Part shown: positions 19,764 through 28,048 of the stretch, piece after piece
Layout of the letters: the number at the start of each line of letters is the position of its first letter
Position numbering within the stretch: the stretch's first letter is position 1
DNA from: JANWXD01 sp035575135
Lineage (GTDB): Bacteria; Acidobacteriota; Terriglobia; Bryobacterales; Bryobacteraceae
Assembly (NCBI GenBank): GCA_035575135.1
Contig: DATLYE010000075.1
Coordinates: forward strand, 1 to 64,000
Reading direction: 5' to 3'
Length of the DNA: 64,000 nt
Notes under the pieces: generated by a model
Databases searched by the model: none
Seen by the model: the letters and a program-made list of their open reading frames with translations, nothing else
Told to the model about the DNA's origin: nothing
Position numbers and translations under genes: made by a program

Positions 19764-22565
19764 ATGAAGAAGGCTTTTTGGCTTTCGCTGGCGGCGATTC
19801 TGTCCCTTGCGTTCCTGACCAGCGCACAGGAGTTTCGCGCCACCATTTCGGGGCACGTGCTGGACCCGTCTCGCTCCGCCGTGCCGAGCGCCACAGTCAC
19901 GGCCGTACACGTGGCGACGAACGAATCCTCGAGCGCCCGGACCGACGCTTCCGGCTCTTATTCGATTCCGCTGCTGCGTCCTGGCGTGTACAAGGTGACG
20001 GTCACGGCTCCGGGCTTCAAGCAGTATGTGAAAGAAGACCTGGTGCTCGAGGTGGGGCGGCTGGTGGGTCTGGACGTCGTACTCGAGGTCGGCCAGGTCA
20101 CCGAGTCCATCACCGTCACGGCCGAGGGGGCGATGCTCGAGACGCAGACGGCCAGCCGCGTGGGCGTTGTGAACACGATGCAGGTGGCCGAGCTGCCCCT
20201 CAACTCCCGCAATCCGTTCATGCTCGGTTTCATGATGAGCGGCGTGGTGTTCCGCGGGGCCGCGATCTGGCAGCGGCCTTTTGACAACGGCGCGATCGCC
20301 GAGTGGTCGGTCAACGGCGGCCGGCAGTCGAACAACGAGTTCCTTATGGACGGCGCGCCGAACAACGGCCAGGCCGGTGGAAACAACATCGCTTACGTCC
20401 CCATCGTGGATGCCGTGCAGGAGTTCAGCATCCAGCAGAACTCCTACGACGCGCAGTATGGCAAGACCGGCGGCGGCATCTTCAACGTGGTGCTCAAGAG
20501 CGGCACCAACGATTTCCACGCCACGGCCTGGGAGTTCATGCGGCGCAAGTGGATGGACGCCAACACGTTCCAGAACAAGGCGCTCGGCCGCAATCCGGAC
20601 GGCACCGAGCGAGCGCCGCGGCCCGCCCACCGGCTCGATCAGTACGGCTTCCAGCTCGAAGGGCCGCTGGTGATTCCGAAACTTCTCAAAAAAGACGGCA
20701 CGATTCGCGGCTTTTTCCTCGGTAGCTACGAAGGTTATTACGAGGAGTGGCCCCAGTTTTTGCGCAACTCTTTCCCCGAGCCCGAGATGCGCCAGGGGGA
20801 TTTCAGCAAGCTGGTGGAAGCCGACGGGCGCCCCGTGCTGATTTACGATCCCATCACGACGCGGTTTGACTCGGCCGGCAACCCGATCCGGGATCCGTTC
20901 CCCGGAAACATTATTCCGCCCAACCGCATCAATCCGATCGCACTTGCGGTGACAAAATTCATGCCGGCGCCGAACACGAAGACGCCCGGCGTGCGCTACG
21001 CCACGCAGAACCACGTACGGCCCGAGTACGCCGCAACGGACAACTTCTACAACCTGATCTTCAAGTTCGATTTCAACATCGGCGACAAGCACCGCACCTT
21101 CCTCCGCTACGCGGCCAACGACCGCACCGAAGACCGTTGCATCAACGGAGTCTGCGAAGGTCCGGGAATGGACGGCCAGCAGCCGTTCCAGCGGATCAAC
21201 GACGCCGTGGCGCTCGACTGGGTGGGGACACTGTCGCCGACGCTGGTGGCCAACATCCGCCTCTCCCACAACCGTTTCATCGAGAAAGGATTCGGGCGCG
21301 GCAACCGCGATTTTGATCTCACCTCGCTCGGATTGCCCAAGAGCCTGATTGATCAGTTGCCTCAGCCCCGCTACTTCGGCCGATGGGACTTCGACGGCTA
21401 CAGTCCGCTGGGACGTTATCAGAGCATCAACATCACCAATAACTACGGGCTCGCCGGGAACCTGACCAAGGTCACCGGCTCCCATACGATGAAGTTCGGC
21501 CTGGATTTGCGCCGCATTCACTACATCCTGCAAAACTCCGGCAACATTCTGTACTTCCGCCACGGCCGCGAGTGGACGCAGCGGATCTGGAACCAGGGGG
21601 AGGCCACTGCGGGTGACAGCTACGCCAGCTTTCTGCTCGGGCTGCCGCGCGGGGAGACGTCGCTGTTTTTCCCGTTGTACCCGTTCTATCGCCAGTGGTA
21701 CCTGGCGCCGTACTTCCAGAATGACTGGAAGGTGACGCGCCGCCTCACCGTCAACCTCGGTCTCCGTTGGGATTACAACGGCGGACCGGATGAAAAGTAC
21801 AACCGCCTCAACCGCGGGTTCGATCCTACGGCGCCGAATCCCGTCAGCCGGCAAATCCCGGCCGAGATGCTGGCGCAGTATCCGCAACTCCGCGATCTCA
21901 AAGGCGCCCTCCAGTTTGCGGGCGTGGGCGGGAACCCGCGCACGGCCAGAATTCGCGACTGGAATAACTTCCAGCCTCGCATCGGCGTAGCTTTGCAACT
22001 GGCCTCGCGCTGGGTGATGCGGGGTGGTTACGGTCTCTATTACCTGAATCCGAACAACGATCACCTGCGCAGCGAAGGCTTCAGCATCAGCACGCCGATC
22101 ACCAACAGCCTCGACGGAGGCCGGACTCCGATTCCCAATCTGCTCAGCAATCCCTTCCCCGGCGGCATCGCCGTTCCGCCCGGCGCCGCACTGGGAGCGC
22201 TGTCCTTCGTGGGTCGCGGGTTCACATGGGCTGATCCCAATTTCCGCGTGCCCTACGTGCACCAGTTCTCTTACGGGTTCCAGTACCAGATCTCGCGAGA
22301 CAGCACGCTGGACTTCTCCTACGTCGGCAGCCGCAGCGTGGGCCTGAACGACCAGCGGGACTACAACATCCCGTCGCTCGACTTCCGCAAGCAGTGCAAT
22401 CTGCTGGAAGGCGGCAGCCCGGCGTTTTGCGACGCAGCTTTACCCAATCCGTTCCGCGGAGTGGAGGCCTTCCGCGGCACGCCGTTCTTCACCGCGACCA
22501 CGCTTTCCCGCTTCCAGTTGAACCGGCCCTTCCCGCAGTTCACCGGGCAGACGCGCCAGGGGTGA
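19764..22565 (+). CDS. TonB-dependent receptor, N-terminal part (frameshifted gene)
   Basis: 933 residues of an Oar-like TonB-dependent outer-membrane receptor. It has a clear signal peptide (MKKAFWLSLAAILSLAFLTSAQ), a carboxypeptidase-regulatory/CNA-B-like domain (about 25-105), the plug domain (about 110-250, GGRQSNNEFLMDGAPNN) and most of the beta-barrel. AGGGGG precedes the ATG at 19764. Reading ends at a TGA (22563-22565) in the middle of the barrel. The missing end continues in the -1 frame directly afterwards, so this is the 5' part of a broken gene or a sequencing error. Intact relatives, such as 35145-38651 here, are about 1170 residues. Confidence 0.85.
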   Translation: MKKAFWLSLAAILSLAFLTSAQEFRATISGHVLDPSRSAVPSATVTAVHVATNESSSARTDASGSYSIPLLRPGVYKVTVTAPGFKQYVKEDLVLEVGRLVGLDVVLEVGQVTESITVTAEGAMLETQTASRVGVVNTMQVAELPLNSRNPFMLGFMMSGVVFRGAAIWQRPFDNGAIAEWSVNGGRQSNNEFLMDGAPNNGQAGGNNIAYVPIVDAVQEFSIQQNSYDAQYGKTGGGIFNVVLKSGTNDFHATAWEFMRRKWMDANTFQNKALGRNPDGTERAPRPAHRLDQYGFQLEGPLVIPKLLKKDGTIRGFFLGSYEGYYEEWPQFLRNSFPEPEMRQGDFSKLVEADGRPVLIYDPITTRFDSAGNPIRDPFPGNIIPPNRINPIALAVTKFMPAPNTKTPGVRYATQNHVRPEYAATDNFYNLIFKFDFNIGDKHRTFLRYAANDRTEDRCINGVCEGPGMDGQQPFQRINDAVALDWVGTLSPTLVANIRLSHNRFIEKGFGRGNRDFDLTSLGLPKSLIDQLPQPRYFGRWDFDGYSPLGRYQSINITNNYGLAGNLTKVTGSHTMKFGLDLRRIHYILQNSGNILYFRHGREWTQRIWNQGEATAGDSYASFLLGLPRGETSLFFPLYPFYRQWYLAPYFQNDWKVTRRLTVNLGLRWDYNGGPDEKYNRLNRGFDPTAPNPVSRQIPAEMLAQYPQLRDLKGALQFAGVGGNPRTARIRDWNNFQPRIGVALQLASRWVMRGGYGLYYLNPNNDHLRSEGFSISTPITNSLDGGRTPIPNLLSNPFPGGIAVPPGAALGALSFVGRGFTWADPNFRVPYVHQFSYGFQYQISRDSTLDFSYVGSRSVGLNDQRDYNIPSLDFRKQCNLLEGGSPAFCDAALPNPFRGVEAFRGTPFFTATTLSRFQLNRPFPQFTGQTRQG

Positions 22566-23377
22566 ACACCTCCAACATCTGGTACAACTCGCTCCAGATC
22601 AATTTCCACTGGCGGAGCGGGCGGTCGCTGACCTTGCTCGGCAACTACACGCTGAGCAAGATGGTGGAGCGCTGGGGCTGGAACGATCCCTATCGCGACG
22701 ACGGCCGCCAACAGGGGCTGTATTTCAACGACCGGCCCCACTACTTCAAGTTCTCCACCGTCTGGGAGCTGCCCTTCGGGCGGGGTCGCAAGATCGCCGG
22801 TAACGCCAGCGGCTTCGTCAACAAGCTGATCAGCGGCTGGCAATTCAGCACGTTGACCCTTGCAGGCTCCGGAGAGCCGAACAATCTGCCGGGCAACGTC
22901 ATCGCGCTCAAAGATCCCCGCACGGTGGGCGGCGACTGGACGGGCAAAGTGGACTGGAGCCGCCATCAGGTGATCGGCTGGAACCCGTGCGTGCTGCGGC
23001 AGTTCAACGACGGCTCGATCCGCCCGCAGCCTTACTCGATCGCGCGCGGCTGCGGGACCGACCCGGCGAACTATGTCTGGCTGATGACGGCCAGCTACGC
23101 ACCACGCGCCACGCCGTTCCGCAGCGGTCAGATCCGCAAGCAGCCGCAGTTCAACATGGACGCGGCTCTGAGCAAGATGACCCAGATCACAGAGCGGCTG
23201 CGGTTCCAGTTCCGACTGGAGGCCTTCAACGCCACCAATTACTACTTCTTCGGCCGGGACAATCACTTCGACACCGACCCGAACAGTTCCAACTTCGGCA
23301 CACAATTCCCGAGCCAGGCCTGGATCGGCAACGGCTACCCGCGCCAGGTCCAGCTCGGCTTCAAACTCCTCTGGTAG
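22562..23377 (+). pseudogene. TonB-dependent receptor, C-terminal part (in another frame)
   Basis: From the GTG at 22562 the frame reads VNTSNIWYNSLQINFHWRSG and continues through FNDRPHYFKFSTVWELPFGRG to a terminal QVQLGFKLLW, the normal barrel end with a final aromatic. It fits seamlessly onto the upstream fragment if one G is added to the GGGG run at 22559-22562, giving about 1204 residues. It has no signal peptide and cannot be exported alone. Confidence 0.85.
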
Positions 23378-23394
23378 GCCTCGACGCGGAAACG

Positions 23395-23436
23395 GGGGAC
23401 TGGCGGACTCGCGAGCGCCAGTCCCCTCTTTTGTTT
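23395..23436 (+). terminator. Rho-independent terminator after TonB receptor
   Basis: A perfect 11-base stem, GGGGACTGGCG (23395-23405) with CGCCAGTCCCC (23416-23426), encloses a 10-base loop and is followed by TCTTTTGTTT. It lies 18 bases after the receptor's final stop. Confidence 0.9.
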
Positions 23437-23502
23437 AAAGCGCGTTTCAACTCTCTTCCGGAGGGTTGTAATCTTACGAGGCGCCGGGGAGTCATTACCG
23501 GT

Positions 23503-24183
23503 ATGAGCAAAGGTATGGGAAAAGCGCGGTTTGAGCGAAGGGCGTTGCTGATGGCGGCACCGGCGGCTGCGGCGACCGTGTGGGCCCAGCGGCGCTTCGG
23601 CCGGCGTGTGGAGACCGATCATCCGCCGCTGGCCGCTTCAGAGGCCGAGAAGCGCATTCTGGGCGTGCTGGAGGAAATGGCCCGGGAAGGACGTCTGTAC
23701 GCCAGCGTGCCGGCGGCCGACGGGCGCATGCTCCGGCTTCTCGCCGAAACCGCCGGCGCAAAGCATGTCGTCGAGATCGGCACTTCCACGGGCTATTCCG
23801 GTCTGTGGTTCTGCCTTGCGCTCCAGGCGACGGGGGGCAGACTCACGACGTTCGAAATTGACGCCGGGCGCGCACGGATGGCGCGGGAGCACTTCCAGAA
23901 GGCCGGCGTCGAGAAGATGGTCACGCTCGTCGAAGGCGACGCCCATCAGACCACGGCGCGGCTGAAAGAATCCATTGACGTGGCCTTCCTGGACGCAGAC
24001 AAGGACGGCTACGTGGCGTATCTGAACCGCTTGCTGCCGCTGGTGCGCTCCGGGGGACTCATCCTGGCGCACAATCTGGACATGGTGCCCGATTATGTGC
24101 GCGAAGTGACCGCCAATCCTCGACTGGACACCGTATTCTATCGCGAGGGGGCCGGAATGGCGATCACCCTGAAAAAGCGCTGA
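23503..24183 (+). CDS. Class I SAM-dependent O-methyltransferase, possibly exported
   Basis: A 226-residue protein related to caffeoyl-CoA/catechol O-methyltransferases. The SAM loop VVEIGTSTGYSGLW is near residue 88, the acidic strand TTFEID near 118 and the metal-binding DVAFLDADKDGYVAYL near 160. Unusually, the N-terminus has paired arginines (12-13) before a hydrophobic Ala-rich stretch ending in WAQ, like a Tat signal. A methyltransferase outside the cytoplasm would lack SAM, so either the stretch is a membrane anchor or the real start is later. The substrate is unknown. The TonB-receptor terminator lies just upstream, so it is transcribed separately. Confidence 0.8.
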   Translation: MSKGMGKARFERRALLMAAPAAAATVWAQRRFGRRVETDHPPLAASEAEKRILGVLEEMAREGRLYASVPAADGRMLRLLAETAGAKHVVEIGTSTGYSGLWFCLALQATGGRLTTFEIDAGRARMAREHFQKAGVEKMVTLVEGDAHQTTARLKESIDVAFLDADKDGYVAYLNRLLPLVRSGGLILAHNLDMVPDYVREVTANPRLDTVFYREGAGMAITLKKR

Positions 24184-24197
24184 ACCCGCCGCCGGCG

Positions 24198-25163
24198 CTA
24201 TGCCGTCAGGACGCGGCAAAGTTCGTCAAGATCGTCCCCCTGATCCCGGACGAGCTTCTCGCCGAGCAGGCGTAAGGTGCGCACATTCTCCGCCGAGGCG
24301 TCGTCCATATCGTCGCAGCCGGGATCCAGGCGCGTCTGGAAGCGGAAGTAGCGCCGCGCTCCGTTGCGCGGCGCCAGCAGCTGGCGAAGCTGGTAGTCCA
24401 CGGTGCTGCTGACGCCGTCGAAGACGACCTGGAGGATGGGCTGTGCCCAGCTGGCCAGACCCCAGCCTCGGACCTCGTCGTAGCGTAACGGGCGGGTCAT
24501 CTCTCCGGTGCCGAGCGAGACGACCAGAAAATCCTCCGCCTCCGGATGGGTGGCGCGCGCCTCGGCGTAGCCGCACATGGCGGGATTGTTGGCGTAGACG
24601 CCGCCGTCAATGAGCGAGTAATAGTCGTCGCCGGAGGCAGCGTCGAGTTTCAGGGGCTCGAAGTAGGTCGGAGCGGCGGACGTGGCCCGCGCCGCCAGCC
24701 GCATCGGGAAGTCATATGCCTCACGGACCCGGGCATGCCGGCTCTTGAAGAAGAACGGCATGCGGCGCTCGGTGTCGTAGCTGGTGATGATGACCTCCGT
24801 CAGGGCGTCCCGCAGGCGCGCTTCGCCGAAATACTCGCGCAAGACGCCCTCCAGCCCCTCGGCGGCATATTTTTCCTCCGCCACTTTTCCCACCGTTCGC
24901 CGCCAGAGCGAAGTGCTGAAAATGCGGCGCCCTTCCTTCTCGTACAGGCTTGCCAGCTTGCGGGCGCTGTGCTCGGGCCGCCCCGACGGCCCCGGCTTGA
25001 CGAGCCCGAGCGCGAGGATCCCTCCGGTGGATGTTCCCGCAATCAGATCGAAGAGCTCAGCGATCGGCCGGCCGGTGCGCTCTTCCAGTTCCGCCAGCAC
25101 CATCGCGGGGATGATGCCCCGGATGCCGCCGCCGTCAATTGAAAGGATTTTGATGGGAGGCAT
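24198..25163 (-). CDS. Patatin-like phospholipase
   Basis: A 321-residue cytosolic patatin-fold lipase. The oxyanion hole GGGIRG is near residue 11, the nucleophile elbow GTSTGG near residue 43 and the catalytic Asp in DGGVYANNPA near residue 185 complete the Ser-Asp dyad. It probably hydrolyses membrane phospholipids or other acyl esters. The start at 25163 is chosen because the motif-bearing region begins there and it follows the upstream methyltransferase by two bases. The protein resembles CapV-type effectors in length and motifs, but no cGAS/DncV-like cyclase is nearby. Confidence 0.88.
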   Translation of the reverse strand: MPPIKILSIDGGGIRGIIPAMVLAELEERTGRPIAELFDLIAGTSTGGILALGLVKPGPSGRPEHSARKLASLYEKEGRRIFSTSLWRRTVGKVAEEKYAAEGLEGVLREYFGEARLRDALTEVIITSYDTERRMPFFFKSRHARVREAYDFPMRLAARATSAAPTYFEPLKLDAASGDDYYSLIDGGVYANNPAMCGYAEARATHPEAEDFLVVSLGTGEMTRPLRYDEVRGWGLASWAQPILQVVFDGVSSTVDYQLRQLLAPRNGARRYFRFQTRLDPGCDDMDDASAENVRTLRLLGEKLVRDQGDDLDELCRVLTA

Positions 25164-25165
25164 CG

Positions 25166-25801
25166 TCACGCCCCGGAAACGGGCTTGCGCCCACTCGCAA
25201 CGAAGATGCTCACGCTGGCATGCGCGCCGGAGGCTTCCGACGGGGCGCAACAACGGGCGCCCGCGCAATCCACGCGGGCGTGAATCAAGCCGGCGTCCTC
25301 GAGCCAGGCACGTACGTCCTGGCGGCGAAAGCCAAGCCAGCGGTCGTGCTGCTCGGTGCGGAGAAACTCAAAGTCGTGCTCGTCCAGATCCGTGATGACG
25401 AGCGTGCCGCCCGGCTTGAGAATGCGCGCCATCTCGCGAATCGCCGCCGGGGGAGACTCGACGTGGTGGAGATACATGTTGGCAAAGGCGTAATCCACCT
25501 CGCCCGTGCCGATGGGTAGCGCAGTGTCGCGACCGAGGCGGCAGTCCAGCGCAGGATGACCGGGAAACTTGGACCGCAGCACCTGCAGCATGGTCGGAGA
25601 CTGATCCACCGCAATCACACGCAGCCCCCGATCGAGCAGCGCCTCGGTGATGAATCCGGTGCCGGCGCCCAGGTCGGCCGCCAGGCGGCCCGGGACAATC
25701 TGCGCCGCCTCGCAGGCTTTCTCGCGCACCGCTTCGGAGAAAAAGCTCGCGCGCATCTGGTCCCACAAGCCGGCGACTTGGTTGAAATAGGTTTCGCTCA
25801 T
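25166..25801 (-). CDS. Class I SAM-dependent methyltransferase
   Basis: A 211-residue Methyltransf_11/25-type enzyme. SAM motif I AADLGAGTGF is at about 41-50, followed by VIAVDQSP and the post-I/IV segment VDYAFANMYLHHVESP. The C-terminal region has RRQDVRAWLEDAGL, common in ArsM/UbiE-like proteins. Two adjacent cysteines (GARCCAPSE) near residue 185 hint at an arsenite or thiol connection, but this is weak. It is transcribed with the patatin gene (two-base gap), so the pair may act on a lipid. Confidence 0.8.
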   Translation of the reverse strand: MSETYFNQVAGLWDQMRASFFSEAVREKACEAAQIVPGRLAADLGAGTGFITEALLDRGLRVIAVDQSPTMLQVLRSKFPGHPALDCRLGRDTALPIGTGEVDYAFANMYLHHVESPPAAIREMARILKPGGTLVITDLDEHDFEFLRTEQHDRWLGFRRQDVRAWLEDAGLIHARVDCAGARCCAPSEASGAHASVSIFVASGRKPVSGA

Positions 25802-25916
25802 GCCGTCTGCCCTCCTCCGATGACGCCCCGCTCCCAGAGCGATCCTTTCATCTTATCTCAGGAAAGGCCAAACGACGGAGGGCAACGGAGTCAGTCCGAT
25901 ACCGGACAATCAGGCG

Positions 25917-26270
25917 TGGTGGAGGCGGCGGGAGTCGAACCCGCGTCCGAGAAGGCCTGCCGTAAAGAGCCTACGTGCGTAGCCGGTTCAGCAAGTTCGG
26001 AGCGCCGTCATGGGAGCCGGCAAGCCTGACAGCCTCCTAGTCCGATTGGTTCTGAGCCTCGGGCTCCGGACCGAAGCCCTCAGCCGATCCCGCCAGGCGA
26101 CGCCGTCCGGCCGGCGTGCGGGCCCATCCGGCCGGGGCGGCTGCCTAACAATTAGGCAGCGTAAGCAAACTGCGTGTTGGCAGTTATTGGTTTCCGATCG
26201 TTTTACGGGAGCTCGGAACCCGGCACGCCTCTTTACTTCAGTGCCATCCCGTCGAATCCGTTACGCCCCC
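25917..26270 (-). ncRNA. ssrA: tmRNA (transfer-messenger RNA)
   Basis: On the minus strand the 5' end GGGGGCGTAACGGATTCGAC begins at 26270, and the 3' end, with T-loop GGTTCGACTCCCG and acceptor CGCCTCCACCA, ends at 25917. The two ends pair as a seven-base acceptor stem with one G-U. Length is about 354 nt with encoded CCA, and the internal reading frame encodes a proteolysis tag. It rescues stalled ribosomes with SmpB, which is not in the window. The long reading frames across this stretch are spurious. Confidence 0.97.
26152..26181 (-). other. tmRNA tag-peptide reading frame (ANTQFAYAA)
   Basis: GCC AAC ACG CAG TTT GCT TAC GCT GCC TAA follows the resume region of the tmRNA and gives the nine-residue tag ANTQFAYAA. 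It ends in Ala-Ala as required for ClpXP/ClpAP recognition, with Tyr instead of Leu before it. Confidence 0.9.
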
Positions 26271-26312
26271 TTTCCGCCTCCTATTCTACCACCCGCACCT
26301 CTGCCGGTGCGC

Positions 26313-26906
26313 TCAGAACTCGCCCTCGTGCACGTAGGGGTAACTCCACAGGATCACCTGGAGCAGCACGGACTTGATCCAGGCCTGGTGCATCTTGTCC
26401 ACGGTCTCCGCGTCGTGCCCCTTCTTGGCCAGGAAGGGTTTGAGTGTAGCCGTGATCGGGTACAGCAGGGCCACCAGGTAGCGGAAGGGGATGTGATCCG
26501 GCGTCTGAACACCGTCAGTGCGGTTCTTCTTGGTCCGGTGATGCCGCAGGCCGATTTCGTATTGATAGTCCAGCCACTTCTGGTCGTATTCGGCTGCGGC
26601 CGTGTCCAGGATCCACTGGCCGAATCGCTTGCGGACCGCCGCCAGATAACCGGCATCCGGCTGGCCGTCGGATGTGCGCTTGAAATAATGCAGCAGGTGG
26701 TCGTTGGACCCGACAAAGCCATACCACACATCCAATACCGCCTCCACCTGGTCGGCGAGAACTTCCCGCGAGAGACGCAGGTAGCGGACGTCCTCCTCCG
26801 TAAACAGCACGGACTTTTTGAGGAGCTCGAATTCCTCCAGACTCACGGGCGAACGCGGTACCACTTCGGTCCCGTAGGTATAGCCAGCAATGGCAGGTGC
26901 ACTCAT
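26313..26906 (-). CDS. Protoglobin
   Basis: A 197-residue single-domain haem protein of the protoglobin family (gas-binding, related to globin-coupled sensors). GYTYGTEVVPRSPVSLEEFELLKKSVLF at the start, VWYGFVGSNDHLLHYF near 60-75 (the Trp-Tyr pair of the distal pocket) and YEIGLRHHRTKKNRTDG near 116-132 with the proximal histidine (122 or 123) match archaeal protoglobin. Length is typical. It overlaps the MarR gene by four bases (ATGA), so globin synthesis is coupled to that regulator, suggesting a NO, O2 or redox response (inference). Confidence 0.9.
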   Translation of the reverse strand: MSAPAIAGYTYGTEVVPRSPVSLEEFELLKKSVLFTEEDVRYLRLSREVLADQVEAVLDVWYGFVGSNDHLLHYFKRTSDGQPDAGYLAAVRKRFGQWILDTAAAEYDQKWLDYQYEIGLRHHRTKKNRTDGVQTPDHIPFRYLVALLYPITATLKPFLAKKGHDAETVDKMHQAWIKSVLLQVILWSYPYVHEGEF

Positions 26907-27559
26907 GGTCTTGCCTCCTCAGATCTCAGAAATGATTGCCAGATCGCTTGCGCCTCAGCGGGAGCCGCGGCCTGGTGATCGGGACAGTCCACACGGAGCT
27001 CCCGGTCCCCGAAGGGCGCGTTGACAAAATCACAGTGGTGCGGGCGGAGCGGATCCGCATAGCGGTGCGGCCGGAAGAAACGGCACGTGACGCACATGCG
27101 CGCCACGGCAATGTCGCCGCGCTCCTGCAGTGCGCGGATCATCTTGATCAGCGCGCGCAGCAGCACCGCCTGCTCGGCGGCATCCAGTTCACGGGCCGCT
27201 TCGGCCAGAAAATCCGGCCAGCCGGCGGCCCGCTCCGCCTCCCTGCGTCCCCGGGCCGTGAGCGAAACCGCCAAGGCGCGCCGGTCCTTCCCCGAACGGG
27301 ACTTTCGCACCAGTCCTTTGGCCTCGAGCGCAGCCACCGCATCGCTGGCGGTCGCGGGAGTGATCGCCAGCTCGCCGGCAATCTCCGCCAGCGTTCGGGG
27401 CCCGGGCCTCCTTGCGAGCACGACGAGAATCTGCCCCTGGGTGGGATTCAGACCCCGGCCGCCGGCCTCGCGCCAAGCCCGGCTGCGCAGCGCGATGCTG
27501 ATCTTGGCCAAGCCCGCCACCAGGCGCTCGGGGAGAGGCCCCGGATCGAAAGAATTCAT
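26903..27559 (-). CDS. MarR-family regulator with C-terminal Cys/His cluster
   Basis: A 218-residue DNA-binding protein. Residues ~35-110 form a MarR winged helix (LAEIAGELAITPATASDAVAALEAKGLVRK, then the wing SGKDRRALAVSLT). After ~150 comes an extension with C156, C159, H165, H174, H175, C176, C192 and H195, which could bind zinc, an iron-sulphur cluster or haem. Coupling to the protoglobin suggests it senses a gas or redox signal. A consensus promoter and an inverted repeat covering its ribosome site suggest autoregulation. The role of the Cys cluster is inference. Confidence 0.85.
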   Translation of the reverse strand: MNSFDPGPLPERLVAGLAKISIALRSRAWREAGGRGLNPTQGQILVVLARRPGPRTLAEIAGELAITPATASDAVAALEAKGLVRKSRSGKDRRALAVSLTARGRREAERAAGWPDFLAEAARELDAAEQAVLLRALIKMIRALQERGDIAVARMCVTCRFFRPHRYADPLRPHHCDFVNAPFGDRELRVDCPDHQAAAPAEAQAIWQSFLRSEEARP

Positions 27560-27573
27560 TAAGGACTCCTAAA
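27559..27573. promoter_or_regulatory. Candidate MarR autoregulatory operator
   Basis: An inverted repeat TTAAGGA-C-TCCTAAA (one mismatch in seven-base arms) lies between the -10 and the start codon of the MarR-protoglobin operon and covers the Shine-Dalgarno AGGAGT. Position is right for an operator, but the repeat is short. Confidence 0.4.
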
Positions 27574-27576
27574 TAA

Positions 27577-27605
27577 AGTTTACGCCCCTCCGCTCCGGCT
27601 GTCAA
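27577..27605 (-). promoter_or_regulatory. Sigma-70 promoter of MarR-protoglobin operon
   Basis: On the minus strand TTGACA (27605-27600) and TAAACT (27582-27577) are separated by 17 bases. The -10 lies about 18 bases before the MarR ATG, giving a very short leader. Confidence 0.75.
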
Positions 27606-27648
27606 TGCCATTTCCCTGCCCGCGCCCGCCCGATTACAATCGGAGGAG

Positions 27649-27996
27649 ATGCCTGCCGTGCCTGCCACCACCGTCGCCACGGGAACCGAAACCGGCCGCC
27701 GCGAGCGGATGGCGCCGCTTTACAACGTCGTGCTGCTCGACGACGACGAGCACACCTACGACTATGTAATCGAGATGCTCCAGAAGCTCTTCTTTTTCTC
27801 GGAAGCTGATGCTTTCCGCCATGCCGTGGAGGTCGACACCACCGGCCGGACCGTCGTGATCACCTGCGAACTAAAAGAGGCCGAATTCGCCCGCGACCAG
27901 ATCCACGCTTACGGCCCGGACTGGCGCATGCCGAACTCCAAGGGATCCATGTCCGCCATTCTCGAGCCGGCCACAGGAGATGGGAGCGCCGCCTAA
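27649..27996 (+). CDS. clpS: ATP-dependent Clp protease adaptor ClpS
   Basis: A 115-residue ClpS-family N-degron adaptor. The core LYNVVLLDDDEHTYDYVIEMLQKLF and the later VTCELKEAEFARDQIHAYGPDW match the family, preceded by a ~20-residue flexible N-terminus that acts on ClpA/ClpC. GGAGGAG directly precedes the ATG. It is divergent from the MarR gene. No clpA is adjacent. Confidence 0.9.
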   Translation: MPAVPATTVATGTETGRRERMAPLYNVVLLDDDEHTYDYVIEMLQKLFFFSEADAFRHAVEVDTTGRTVVITCELKEAEFARDQIHAYGPDWRMPNSKGSMSAILEPATGDGSAA

Positions 27997-28048
27997 GCAC
28001 GCGGGCGCGCGTTACCGGTAGCCACCGGCGGGCGTGTGTGCTCCCTCG

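Noticed and set aside
19686..22262. 858-residue minus-strand frame across the TonB receptor
   Set aside because: Shadow of the receptor. The receptor has signal peptide, plug and barrel motifs, the antisense frame has none.
22550..22570. Programmed -1 frameshifting in the TonB receptor
   Set aside because: No X XXY YYZ heptamer, no downstream hairpin and no reason for two products. A one-base indel explains it better.
24198..25163. CBASS defence system based on the patatin
   Set aside because: No CD-NTase, Cap2 or Cap3 gene is nearby; the partner is a methyltransferase.
26010..26978. 322-residue plus-strand frame across the tmRNA and protoglobin
   Set aside because: It covers a structural RNA and an antisense of the protoglobin, with no domain of its own.
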